From NCBI GenBank assembly GCA_963697695.1, contig OY969094.1, positions 1,178,001 to 1,242,000 of the forward strand: a DNA stretch of 64,000 nt. The letters run 5' to 3'. This document shows, piece by piece, positions 43,330-52,707 of this stretch. Every line of letters starts with the position of its first letter. Positions within the stretch are counted from its first letter, which is position 1. The notes below the pieces were generated by a model that ran no database searches, was not told the DNA's origin, and saw only the letters and a program-made list of their open reading frames with translations. Position numbers and translations under genes: made by a program. The DNA is from VRUE01 sp963697695 (GTDB lineage Bacteria; Actinomycetota; Thermoleophilia; Solirubrobacterales; 70-9).

Positions 43330-44550
43330 GTGGCGCCCTCCTCGACAGCCGAATCGACGATCGCTGGGAAAGTCGGCGTACCGGATCAAGACTGGCTGCG
43401 TACGCAGCTTGAGGAGTTCGAGCAGATCTACCGGCCCTCCGCTTCCGAAGGCGAGCGCATCGCTGCTGAGTGGATCGTCGAACGCCTCGCCGAACTCGGC
43501 GCTGAGGCCCGGATCGAGGCGGAGCCGGCGCATGGCACCTACTGGTGGCCACTCGGCTTCGGTGCCGTGCTCGGTGCGCTCGCCGGCCTGCTGGGGCTGC
43601 GCGGCCGTCGCCTGCTCGGCGCCCTGCTGGGTGCAATCGGAGCCGCCGGGATCGCCGACGACTTCCCGCCCGGCCAGCGCGGCCTGCGCAAGCTCTTTCG
43701 GACTCGCACGACCTACAACGTCGTCTGCGAACTCGGGCCCGCCGACGCTGAGCGAGCGATGGTCGTCGTCGCTCATCACGACGCCGCCCACTCCGGCCTG
43801 ATCTTCCACCCTGCTCTGCCGAAATTCGCCGACCGCCTCGGCCTGATCGAAGGCCAGGACACGAGCCCGCCGCTGATGGCGCCGGTGGTCGGTGGTCCGA
43901 TCCTCGCCGCGCTCGGCGCCCTCAGTGGCCGCCGCGGACTCTCCAAGCTGGGCATCTTCCTCGGCCTCGGCTCAGCCGCGGCGATGGCGGACATCGGCCT
44001 GCGTAAAACCGTTCCCGGTGCAAACGACAACGGCACCGCGGTCGTCACCCTGCTGGCGCTTGCCCGTCGCCTGACCGAGGAGCCGCCGAGCAACCTGAGG
44101 GTGATCCTGCTCTCGGCCGGCGCCGAGGAGTCGTTCAGCGAGGGAATCAAGGCCTTCGGCGAGCGCCACTTTCCGCAGCTGCCGCGCGCGAGCACCTTCT
44201 TCCTCGCCGTCGACTCGATCGGCTCCCCCCACCTGCTGGTTCTGCGCGGAGAGGGCTTCCTGAAAATGTGGGAGTACCCGCGCCGCTCGCTCGAGCTGAT
44301 GGACGGCCTCGCCGAGCAGCTGGGCATCTGGCTCTATCCCAACCTGCGACTGCACAACGGCACCGACGGCCTCGAGCCGCTGGCGGCGGGGTACGAGACG
44401 GCTTCGATGTGCGGCTGCACCGACCTGAAGAACCCCGCCAACTACCACTGGCCCAACGACCTCGCCGAGAACGTCGACTTCGGCAGCGTCGCCGACGGCA
44501 TCCGCCTCGCCGAGGCCGCGGCAAGGCGCCTCGACGAGCGCTGGTTCTAG
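43330..44550 (+). CDS. M28 family zinc peptidase with membrane segments
   Basis: This 406-residue protein combines the M28 aminopeptidase fold with two hydrophobic stretches (LGFGAVLGALAGLLGL near 75, and one between the first and second metal motifs near 180-220). Metal ligands visible are HHDAAHSG, GANDNGTAVVTLLALA, the catalytic pair SAGAEESFSEG and VDSIG, with a final histidine in NPANYHWPNDLAE. It probably sits in the membrane and trims peptides or, like some M28 members, glutamine-containing substrates. GTG at 43330 gives a natural N-terminus. Confidence 0.82.
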   Translation: MAPSSTAESTIAGKVGVPDQDWLRTQLEEFEQIYRPSASEGERIAAEWIVERLAELGAEARIEAEPAHGTYWWPLGFGAVLGALAGLLGLRGRRLLGALLGAIGAAGIADDFPPGQRGLRKLFRTRTTYNVVCELGPADAERAMVVVAHHDAAHSGLIFHPALPKFADRLGLIEGQDTSPPLMAPVVGGPILAALGALSGRRGLSKLGIFLGLGSAAAMADIGLRKTVPGANDNGTAVVTLLALARRLTEEPPSNLRVILLSAGAEESFSEGIKAFGERHFPQLPRASTFFLAVDSIGSPHLLVLRGEGFLKMWEYPRRSLELMDGLAEQLGIWLYPNLRLHNGTDGLEPLAAGYETASMCGCTDLKNPANYHWPNDLAENVDFGSVADGIRLAEAAARRLDERWF

Positions 44551-44616
44551 GGCATCTGGCCGAGGTGCAACGCGTTTGCCGGTAAATGACCGGACAGCGC
44601 GTTTCAGTGCGTGACT

Positions 44617-44645
44617 GGAAATCCCGACCGCGCCGTCGGATTTCC
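44617..44645. promoter_or_regulatory. Hairpin/operator upstream of sdhA with -10-like TATAGC
   Basis: GGAAATCC (44617-44624) and GGATTTCC (44638-44645) are exact inverse 8-mers, extended inward by GAC/GTC with one bulged base. TATAGC at 44650-44655 resembles a -10 element 11 bases before the GTG start. The dyad would then cover the -35 position, as expected for a repressor or activator site of the succinate dehydrogenase operon. Another small hairpin, CCGGT-N5-ACCGG, lies at about 44580-44594. Confidence 0.5.
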
Positions 44646-44665
44646 GCTCTATAGCATCCGCGCTC

Positions 44666-46354
44666 GTGCCTACTCATGACGTACTGGTGATCGGCGCCGG
44701 GCTGGCCGGACAGAGGGCCGCCCTGGCCGCCGCCGAGGAAGGCGTCTCGGTCGGGATCGTCAGCAAGGTCCACCCGGTGCGCTCGCACTCCAACGCCGCC
44801 CAGGGCGGGATCAACGCGGCGCTCAACCCGGGCGACTCCTGGGAGTCGCACGCCTTCGACACGATCAAGGGCTCCGACTACCTGAGCGACCAGGACGCGG
44901 TCGAGATCATGTGCCGCGAGGCACCGGAGGAGATCCTCCACCTCGAGCACCTCGGCGTCACCTTCCACCGCAACGAGGAGGGCAAGCTCGGCACCCGCGC
45001 CTTCGGCGGCGCCTCCGCCGCCCGCACCTACTACGTCGCCGACATCACCGGCCAAGCGATCATGCACGTGCTCTACGAGCAGCTGATGAAGTACTCGGAC
45101 TCGGTCGCCCGCTACGAGGAGTGGTTCTGCACGGCGCTGGCGATGGACGAGCAGGGCGAGTGCTGCGGCGTCGTCACCCGCAACATCGCCGACGGCTCGA
45201 TGGAGCTCTTCCGGGCCAAGTCGGTGATCCTCGCCTGCGGTGGCAACGGCCAGGTCTGGAAGCCGACCACCAACGCGCTGATCTGCACCGGCGACGGGAT
45301 CGCGATGGCCTACCGGGTCGGCGCGAAGCTGATGGACATGGAGATGATCCAGTACCACCCGACGACGCTGGCGGGCAAGGGCTTCCTGATCACCGAGGGC
45401 GCCCGCGGCGAGGGCGCCCACCTGCTCAACGCCAAGGGCGAACGCTTCATGGAGCGCTACGCGCCGAACAAGATGGAGCTGGCCTCGCGCGACGTCGTCT
45501 CCCGCGCCGAGCAGACCGAGATCAACGAGGGTCGCGGCTTCCCCGACGGCACCGTCGCCCTCGACATCACCGTCGTGCCGAAAAAGCGCGTGCACGAGGC
45601 GCTGCGCGAGATCGTCCTCGTCGGCCAGGACTTCGCCGGCGTCGACATCACCCGCGAACCGATCCACATCAAGCCCGGCAACCACTACACGATGGGCGGC
45701 GTCAAGACCGACGTCGACGGGCGCACCGACATCCCCGGCCTCTACGCCGCCGGCGAGACCGCCTGCGTCTCCGTCCACGGCGGCAACCGGCTCGGCGCCA
45801 ACTCGCTGCTCGACACGCTGATCTTCGGCCGCCGCTCGGGTGCCGACGCCGCCGCGCGGGCGAAGCGGACCGAGGGCTCCCGTCCCTCGAAAGCAACGCT
45901 GGAGGCCGAGCAGGCCTCGATCGAGGCGATCTCCTCGCGCGAGAAGGGCTCCGGCCGCCGCGTCTCGGAGATCAAGCTGGAGCTGGGCACGATCATGGAC
46001 GCCAAGGTCGCCGTCTTCCGCGACGAGGCCGGCATCCAGGAGGCGCTGGAGACGGTGCGGCGGCTGAAGGTCGAGGCCGAGACCGCCTACATCGACGACA
46101 AGGGCTCGATCTTCAACCAGGACATCCTCGGCGCAATCGAGCTCGGCTACATGCTCGACAATGCCGAGTGCACCTGCCTCGCCGCCTTGGAGCGCAAGGA
46201 GAGCCGCGGCGCCCAGTACAGGACCGACTTCCCCGAGCGCAATGATGAGGAGTGGCTCAAGCACATCGACCTGCAGCTCAACGACGACGGCCCCGAGATC
46301 TCATACTCAGAGGTGACGATCACCCAGTGGGAACCGCAAGAGAGGACGTACTAG
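44666..46354 (+). CDS. sdhA: Succinate dehydrogenase/fumarate reductase flavoprotein subunit
   Basis: This 562-residue subunit oxidises succinate to fumarate. The N-terminal FAD motif VLVIGAGLAGQRAALAAAEEG is followed by VRSHSNAAQGGINAAL, whose histidine binds FAD covalently. Active-site segments TEGARGEGAHLLNAKGERFMERY, HYTMGGVKTDVDG and GGNRLGANSLLD are intact. The start is GTG at 44666. It heads a three-gene unit, sdhA-sdhB-sdhE, with only 4 bases between sdhA and sdhB. There are no cytochrome b membrane subunits, which identifies the heterodisulfide-reductase-associated (type E) complex. Confidence 0.96.
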   Translation: MPTHDVLVIGAGLAGQRAALAAAEEGVSVGIVSKVHPVRSHSNAAQGGINAALNPGDSWESHAFDTIKGSDYLSDQDAVEIMCREAPEEILHLEHLGVTFHRNEEGKLGTRAFGGASAARTYYVADITGQAIMHVLYEQLMKYSDSVARYEEWFCTALAMDEQGECCGVVTRNIADGSMELFRAKSVILACGGNGQVWKPTTNALICTGDGIAMAYRVGAKLMDMEMIQYHPTTLAGKGFLITEGARGEGAHLLNAKGERFMERYAPNKMELASRDVVSRAEQTEINEGRGFPDGTVALDITVVPKKRVHEALREIVLVGQDFAGVDITREPIHIKPGNHYTMGGVKTDVDGRTDIPGLYAAGETACVSVHGGNRLGANSLLDTLIFGRRSGADAAARAKRTEGSRPSKATLEAEQASIEAISSREKGSGRRVSEIKLELGTIMDAKVAVFRDEAGIQEALETVRRLKVEAETAYIDDKGSIFNQDILGAIELGYMLDNAECTCLAALERKESRGAQYRTDFPERNDEEWLKHIDLQLNDDGPEISYSEVTITQWEPQERTY

Positions 46355-46358
46355 GAAG

Positions 46359-47534
46359 ATGGCCACCTACACGCTGAAGGTCCGCCGGTTCCAGCCCGAG
46401 AGCGGCGAGGGGCCCTACTGGGAGGAGTTCAAGGTCGAGCTCGATCCCTCGCTCTCGGTCCTCGACGGTCTGCTGCAGGCGAAGGATCGCGACGACGGCT
46501 CGCTCTCGGTCCGCTGCTCCTGCCGCGCCGCGATCTGCGGCTCCTGCGGGATGAAGATCAACGGCCAGTCCGGCCTCGGCTGCAAGACCCAGATCGGCGA
46601 GGCGCAGGAGCTGGCCGAGAAGAAAGCCAGCGTCGGCGCAGGCAACGGGTCGGGCACTCCGGCGATCATCGTCGAGCCGATGGGCAACATGCCCGTGATC
46701 AAGGACCTGATCACCGACATGGAGTCGACGCACTGGGCCAAGATCCGCCGCGTCACCCCCTGGCTCCTCCCCCACGGCGAGCCGCCCGAGCGCGAGTACG
46801 TGGTCGAGCCGGAGTCGATGATCGACATCACCCAGTCGATGGCCTGCATCCAGTGCGGCGCCTGCGTCTCCTCCTGCCTCTCGATGGAAGCCGATCCCGA
46901 CTTCATCGGCCCGGCGGCGCTGGCAAAGGCCTACCGCTTCGTCGGCGACCCGCGCGACGCCGAGACCAAGGAGCGCCTCCACGACCTCGCCGACGATCCG
47001 CACGGGATCTACGACTGCACCCACTGCTTCAGCTGCATCGACGCCTGCCCCAAGGGCGTGGCGCCGATGGACCAGATCATGCGCCTGCGCCGTAAAGCCG
47101 GCGAGGAGGGAATCGAGGATCCCAACAGCGGTCACAACCACGAGATCGCCTTCACCAAGATCATCGAGAAGAAGGGGACGCTGGACGAGTCGCTGCTGCT
47201 GCAGGAGTCATTCGCCCCCGGCGCCAAGGGCAAGCTCAAACCGAGCAAGCGGGCGATCAAGGAAATGCTCGGCTCGCTGCCGACGGCGATCCGCGGCCTG
47301 AAGACGGGCAAGATGCGCTCGCTGCCGAAGCTGATCCCAGGCATCCACCCGAAGCTTCCGGACGGCGCCCAGGACGAGGTCAAGGCGATCTACAAGCACG
47401 CCGAGGAGCACCGCGAGGAATTCAACATCTACATCCGCGGCGAGGAGGACGTCGAACCGGAGCCCGACGAGCCGACGGAGGAGACCCTGGCGGCAGAGGC
47501 GGCAGCTGCCGCGGATACGAAGGGAGAGGCGTGA
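46359..47534 (+). CDS. sdhB: Succinate dehydrogenase iron-sulfur subunit with C-terminal extension
   Basis: This 391-residue subunit carries three iron-sulfur clusters: a [2Fe-2S] ferredoxin domain with CSCRAAICGSCG, and two cysteine sets CIQCGACVSSC and CTHCFSCIDACPKG for the [4Fe-4S]/[3Fe-4S] centres. A normal SdhB ends near residue 245. Here about 145 extra residues follow (from about 250), including PGAKGKLKPSKRAIKEMLGSLP and an acidic tail (EEDVEPEPDEPTEET). The extension may dock the CCG-domain protein encoded next. It overlaps that gene by 4 bases. Confidence 0.94.
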   Translation: MATYTLKVRRFQPESGEGPYWEEFKVELDPSLSVLDGLLQAKDRDDGSLSVRCSCRAAICGSCGMKINGQSGLGCKTQIGEAQELAEKKASVGAGNGSGTPAIIVEPMGNMPVIKDLITDMESTHWAKIRRVTPWLLPHGEPPEREYVVEPESMIDITQSMACIQCGACVSSCLSMEADPDFIGPAALAKAYRFVGDPRDAETKERLHDLADDPHGIYDCTHCFSCIDACPKGVAPMDQIMRLRRKAGEEGIEDPNSGHNHEIAFTKIIEKKGTLDESLLLQESFAPGAKGKLKPSKRAIKEMLGSLPTAIRGLKTGKMRSLPKLIPGIHPKLPDGAQDEVKAIYKHAEEHREEFNIYIRGEEDVEPEPDEPTEETLAAEAAAAADTKGEA

Positions 47535-48445
47535 TGAGCGACGGTCAGATCAAGGTCGCCTACTGGCCCGGCTGCGTCTCGCGCGGCTTCACCACCGAGC
47601 TGCACGGCTCGATGGCCTACGTCGCCGAGCGGCTCGGGATCGAGCTGGTCGAACTCGACCGCGCCAACTGCTGCGGTGCCGGCGTCATCGCCGAGCACAA
47701 CCAGGAGCTCGCCGACACGCTCAACGCGCGCACCTTCGCCCTCGCCCAGCAGACCGGGCTGGCGATGATGAACATCTGCTCGACCTGCCAGGGCGCCCAG
47801 TCGGAGTGCCAGCAGCGCCTCGACGCCGACTCCTCCTACCGCGCCCACATCAACGAGGTGTTGAGCGGCCAGGGCCTCGCCTACGAGAAGGACAAGGACG
47901 GCTTCACCAACAAGAACTTCCTCTGGCTGCTGGTCGAGGATTACGGCCTCGACCGCCTCGCCGCGCAGGTCAAGAGGCCGCTCTCCGGGCTGCGAGTCGG
48001 CCCCTTCTACGGCTGCTACGTGGTGCGCCCCAAGGAGCGGCTCGGCTACGACGAGTTCCCCGACCGCGACATATACCTGGAGAAAGTGATCGTGGCGCTC
48101 GGGGGCGAGGTGGTCGAGTACGACGGTGCCCGCAAGTGCTGCGGCTTCCCGGTGATCACGATGAACCGCGAGACCTCGCTGCGCCAGGCCGGCACGCACG
48201 TCGGCGACGCGATCGACGCCGGCGCCGACGCCCTCGTCACCCCCTGCCCGCTCTGCCACCTCAATCTCGACATGCAGCAGCCCGAGGCGGCGAAGGTCGT
48301 CAACCGCGACCTCGGCCTCGCCGTCCTCCACCTGCCGCAGCTGGTCGGCCTAGCCCTCGGCGCCGAGCCCAAGCAGCTGGGCATGAGCAGGCACATCGCC
48401 TCGACCAAGTGGGTCGAGGAGCGGCTGGACGCGGTTCCCGCCTAG
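47531..48445 (+). CDS. sdhE: CCG-domain (HdrB-like) membrane-anchor subunit of type-E succinate dehydrogenase
   Basis: This 304-residue protein has two cysteine-rich CCG domains like heterodisulfide reductase subunit B. The first is YWPGCVSRGF, ANCCGAGV and CSTCQGAQS. The second is GPFYGCYVVRP, ARKCCGFPV and TPCPLCHLN. Such subunits carry noncubane [4Fe-4S] clusters and anchor type-E succinate:quinone reductases through amphipathic helices rather than membrane helices. GTG at 47531 or ATG at 47534 may start it. The small sdhF partner reported for type-E systems is not seen nearby. Confidence 0.88.
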   Translation: MMSDGQIKVAYWPGCVSRGFTTELHGSMAYVAERLGIELVELDRANCCGAGVIAEHNQELADTLNARTFALAQQTGLAMMNICSTCQGAQSECQQRLDADSSYRAHINEVLSGQGLAYEKDKDGFTNKNFLWLLVEDYGLDRLAAQVKRPLSGLRVGPFYGCYVVRPKERLGYDEFPDRDIYLEKVIVALGGEVVEYDGARKCCGFPVITMNRETSLRQAGTHVGDAIDAGADALVTPCPLCHLNLDMQQPEAAKVVNRDLGLAVLHLPQLVGLALGAEPKQLGMSRHIASTKWVEERLDAVPA

Positions 48446-48529
48446 CGAGGCGGCGCGGCGATCGAGCCAAGCGCGCTTCCGCTCGCCGCCACCGGCGACG
48501 TCGCCGGTGTCCTCACCGACCTCTTCCTG

Positions 48530-49660
48530 GTGCTCGTCGCTGCCAAGCTCGGCGACGAGGTCTTCAAGCGGATCGGGCAGCCGGCGATCGTCGGCGAGAT
48601 TCTCGGCGGGGTACTGGTCGGACCTTCGGTGCTGGGGTTGGTGGAGGTCAGCGAGGTGCTGCGGGTCTTCTCCGAGCTGGGCGTCGTCTTCCTGCTCTTC
48701 TGGGTCGGCCTTGAGACCCGGCTCTCCGAGATGCGGGCGGTTGGCAGGATCGCGGTCACGGTCGGCAGTGCCGGTGTGGTTCTTCCCTTCCTCGCCGGAA
48801 TCGGACTCGGACTGGTGCTCGGCGAAAGCACCGAAACCAGCGTCTTCCTCGGCGCGGCGCTGGCCGCCACCAGCGCCGGGATCACCTCGGCGACCTTCCT
48901 CGACCTCGGGATCGCCCGCAGCAGGGCGGCGCGAACCGTCCTCGGCGCCGCCGTCGTCGACGACATCCTCGCCCTGATCCTGCTCTCGGTCGCGGTCGGG
49001 ATGGCCGCCGAGGGGGGCGTCGACGCCGGCACGATCGCGCTGGCGCTCGGGGTCGCGGTGGCCTTCGTCGTCTTCGTCGCCCTGGGCGGGACGCAGCTGC
49101 TGCAGCGGCGGCCACAGCTGCTGCAGGCGCCGCGCTTCGCCGACTCGCCATTGCTGCCGGCGGTGATCCTCTGCCTCGGCCTCGCCGCCTTCTCCGCTCA
49201 GATCGGGCTGGCGGCGCTGATCGGCGCCTTCCTCGCCGGGATGATCGTCGCCGAGACCAAGGACCAGCATCCGATCGAGGAGGAAGTGAAGCCGCTCTAT
49301 GCCTTCTTCCCCCCCTTCTTCTTCGCCTTCATCGGGATCGAGCTGAACCTCGACGCCCTGTTCAGCCCACACGCCATGCTGCTGCTGGCAGCCATCACGG
49401 TGCTGGCTGCCGCAACCAAGCTGATCCCCAGTTACCTCGCGGCGCGCGGGCTGGGCCGCAACGAAGCCTCGATCGTCGGCATCGGGATGGTCCCGCGCGG
49501 CGAGGTCGGCATCGTCGTCGCTTCAGTCGGAGCGGCAGAGGGGGTGGTCGACGCGGAGCTGTTCGGTGTGGTCGTTGGGATGTCGATCCTCACCACGCTC
49601 GTCGCGCCATTCGCGCTGCGCAGGCTGGCGACTAAGTCAGAGATGCAGCGAGGCGAATAG
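48530..49660 (+). CDS. Cation:proton antiporter, CPA2 family (start uncertain)
   Basis: This membrane protein of at least 376 residues shows the CPA2/KefB-type pattern: IGQPAIVGEILGGVLVGPSVLG, FLLFWVGLETRL, AATSAGITSATFLDLG, AAVVDDILALILL (the ion-binding aspartates), and GMVPRGEVGIVVASVG. It exchanges sodium or potassium for protons. The start is unclear: GTG at 48530 cuts into the first helix, while the open frame runs back to 48446 without an ATG, GTG or TTG in a good position. Its stop overlaps the convergent small gene by 24 bases. Confidence 0.88.
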   Translation: MLVAAKLGDEVFKRIGQPAIVGEILGGVLVGPSVLGLVEVSEVLRVFSELGVVFLLFWVGLETRLSEMRAVGRIAVTVGSAGVVLPFLAGIGLGLVLGESTETSVFLGAALAATSAGITSATFLDLGIARSRAARTVLGAAVVDDILALILLSVAVGMAAEGGVDAGTIALALGVAVAFVVFVALGGTQLLQRRPQLLQAPRFADSPLLPAVILCLGLAAFSAQIGLAALIGAFLAGMIVAETKDQHPIEEEVKPLYAFFPPFFFAFIGIELNLDALFSPHAMLLLAAITVLAAATKLIPSYLAARGLGRNEASIVGIGMVPRGEVGIVVASVGAAEGVVDAELFGVVVGMSILTTLVAPFALRRLATKSEMQRGE

Positions 49661-49900
49661 CCCTACGAAGGCTGCGAGAAAGCCCGCCAAGGTGATGATC
49701 ATCGACTGTTGCAAAGCATCGAAGCGTTTCTCGATTCGCTCTTCGAAGTGAGTGAAGCGGGCGTCGAAGTGGGCGCCCTGTGCCTCGATCCGGTCTTCCA
49801 CCTTGTCGAAGCGCCTGTCGACCTGCTCGAAGCGCCTGTCGACCTGCTCGGCGAAGTGGTCGAGGCGGTCGTCGTTCCAGTTGACTTTCGTCTGCTCCAT
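49637..49900 (-). CDS. Small coiled-coil protein with C-terminal membrane helix
   Basis: This 87-residue protein has a repeat-rich coiled coil (AEQVDRRFEQVDRRFDKVEDRI, broken at about residue 30, then FDARFTHFEERIEKRFDAL) and one C-terminal membrane helix (SMIITLAGFLAAFVGLFASL). The heptad-like VDRRFxxV units are near-duplicated at the DNA level. Such proteins are common as small bacterial and phage-related membrane anchors without known function. The last 24 bases overlap the antiporter gene on the other strand. Confidence 0.65.
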   Translation of the reverse strand: MEQTKVNWNDDRLDHFAEQVDRRFEQVDRRFDKVEDRIEAQGAHFDARFTHFEERIEKRFDALQQSMIITLAGFLAAFVGLFASLHL

Positions 49901-49957
49901 CTGAACGGAGCCTAGCGGACAAAAAGTTACGTGTGGCGCACGAAAGTGTGAATTCTG

Positions 49958-50059
49958 CTGACGAGGGCCAGGCGTCGTCAGGCAAGGACGCAGGGAGTCC
50001 GAATAGCAGCGCTATTCGGACGACTGAGGACGCTGCATGGCGGCGTCTGGGACCGTCAG
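49958..50059 (-). repeat. Structured palindromic element (copy B)
   Basis: This shares the framework of the element at 31043-31207: AAGGACGCAGGG (49984-49995), a perfect hairpin GTCCGAATAGC-N3-GCTATTCGGAC (49997-50021), and GAGGACGC (50026-50033). The hairpin sequence differs completely from copy A but pairs perfectly, so the structure is conserved where the sequence is not. Outer CTGACG and CGTCAG arms (49958-49963, 50054-50059) give weaker closure. A nested CTGACGA/TCGTCAG pair is at 49958-49981. The right edge covers the asd stop codon. Confidence 0.7.
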
Positions 50060-51080
50060 CGGCCGAGCAGGTTGCGCTCGATCAGCAGCTCGGCGACCTG
50101 GACGGCATTGGTAGCGGCGCCCTTGCGCAGGTTGTCGCCGGCGACCCAGAGGTTGAGCGTGCGCTCCTGGCCGGGGTCGCGGCGGATGCGGCCGACCAGG
50201 ACCTCGTCGCGGCCGGCGGCATCGATCGCCATCGGGTAGGTGCCGGCGGCGGGGTCGTCGACGACGATCACTCCGGGGGCTTCGGCCAGCAGGGCGCGGC
50301 AGTCCTCGGGCGAGAGGTCCTCGCGGGTGCGCACGTTGACCGACTCCGAATGGCCGCTGATCACCGGCACGCGGGCACAGGTGGCCGAGATCGACACCTC
50401 CTCGCCGATGCCGAGGATCTTGCGGGTCTCGGCCATCACCTTGCGCTCCTCGGTGGTGTAGTCGTCGCCGTCCTTGAAGGTCTCGACCTGGGGCAGGACG
50501 TTGAAGGCAATCCGGTGCGGGTAGATCTGGGGCGCAGAGATCTCTTCGCCGGCGAGGACCGCCCGCGACTGGGACAGCATCTCCTCGATCGCCCTCTGGC
50601 CGGTGCCGGAGACCGCCTGGTAGGTGGAGACGACCAGCCGCTCGAGGCCGACGGCGCGATGGATCGGCGCCAGCGCCATCATCGCCACCATCGTCGTGCA
50701 GTTGGGGTTGGCGACGATGCCCTTATGGGTAGCGACGGCGTCGGGGTTGACGCCGGCGACGACCAGCGGCACGTCCTCGTGCATGCGCCAGTAGCTGGTG
50801 TTGTCGACGACGACGGCGCCGGCCTCGACCAGCTTCGGCGCCCACTCGGAGCTGACCGCCCCGCCCGCGGAGGAGAGCACCACGTCCAACCCCTGGATCG
50901 TCTCCGGGGTCAGCGGCCGGCACTCGAGCAGCGAGCCGTTCCACTCCAGCGTCTTGCCGGCAGAGCGCTCGGAGGCGAACGGAACGACCTCCTCGGCGGG
51001 AAATTCCCGTTCGGCGATCACCTCGAGGATGGTCGAGCCGACGGCGCCGGTGGCGCCCAGTACACCCACCCGGTAGCCGC

Positions 51081-51084
<4 letters not shown>
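50056..51084 (-). CDS. asd: Aspartate-semialdehyde dehydrogenase
   Basis: This enzyme reduces aspartyl phosphate to the semialdehyde in lysine, threonine and methionine synthesis. The 342-residue protein has the dinucleotide loop VGVLGATGAVGSTILEV, the catalytic cysteine in VANPNCTTM, the active-site glutamine in YQAVSGTGQRAIEE, and the acid-base histidine in ISGHSESV. The ATG at 51084 overlaps the lysC TGA (ATGA), so the two enzymes are made together. The stop is within the structured element at 49958-50059. Confidence 0.96.
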
Positions 51085-52379
<1,295 letters not shown>

Positions 52380-52433
52380 CGAGAACAGTTGAGGATAGTC
52401 GGGCTCAGCCGCTGGCTTGGTGCGTCGCGACGG

Positions 52434-52673
52434 CTACTCGCTGCCGCCCTGGAGATTGCCCAACATCGCCTGCTCCGCCATGCGCAGGAGTCCGAGGGCG
52501 ATATGCGGGCGCATCTCGCTGGTCCGCACCCTGACGTGGGACCCGTGCGGACCGACCACCTCGACGATCGTGCAGATGTCGCCGATCTCGCAGCCCTCCT
52601 CGCCGTAGTCGGCTTCGAGCGCCTCCATCTGCGCCGCCACGACCTGCCCCACCTTGCTCTGATCCAGTGCCAT
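52434..52673 (-). CDS. Small conserved hypothetical protein
   Basis: This 79-residue protein is soluble, with a central beta-rich segment containing two cysteines (YGEEGCEIGDICTIVEVVGPHGSHVRVRTS) between helices. The cysteines may be redox or metal-binding. It lies 54 bases upstream of lysC on the same strand and downstream of the subtilase gene. It starts at ATG 52673: the frame continuing to the right is the interrupted protease. I do not know its function. A leader role for lysC-asd is possible. Confidence 0.6.
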   Translation of the reverse strand: MALDQSKVGQVVAAQMEALEADYGEEGCEIGDICTIVEVVGPHGSHVRVRTSEMRPHIALGLLRMAEQAMLGNLQGGSE

Positions 52674-52707
52674 CGGGTCCGAGCCTACACCCGCCTGGGC
52701 GCCGCCA

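Noticed and set aside
44147..46264. 705-codon open frame on the minus strand opposite sdhA
   Set aside because: Antisense shadow of a GC-rich gene: no motifs, and sdhA covers it completely.
52380..52433. Lysine riboswitch before lysC
   Set aside because: The 54-base gap is too short for the lysine aptamer, and none of its core was seen.
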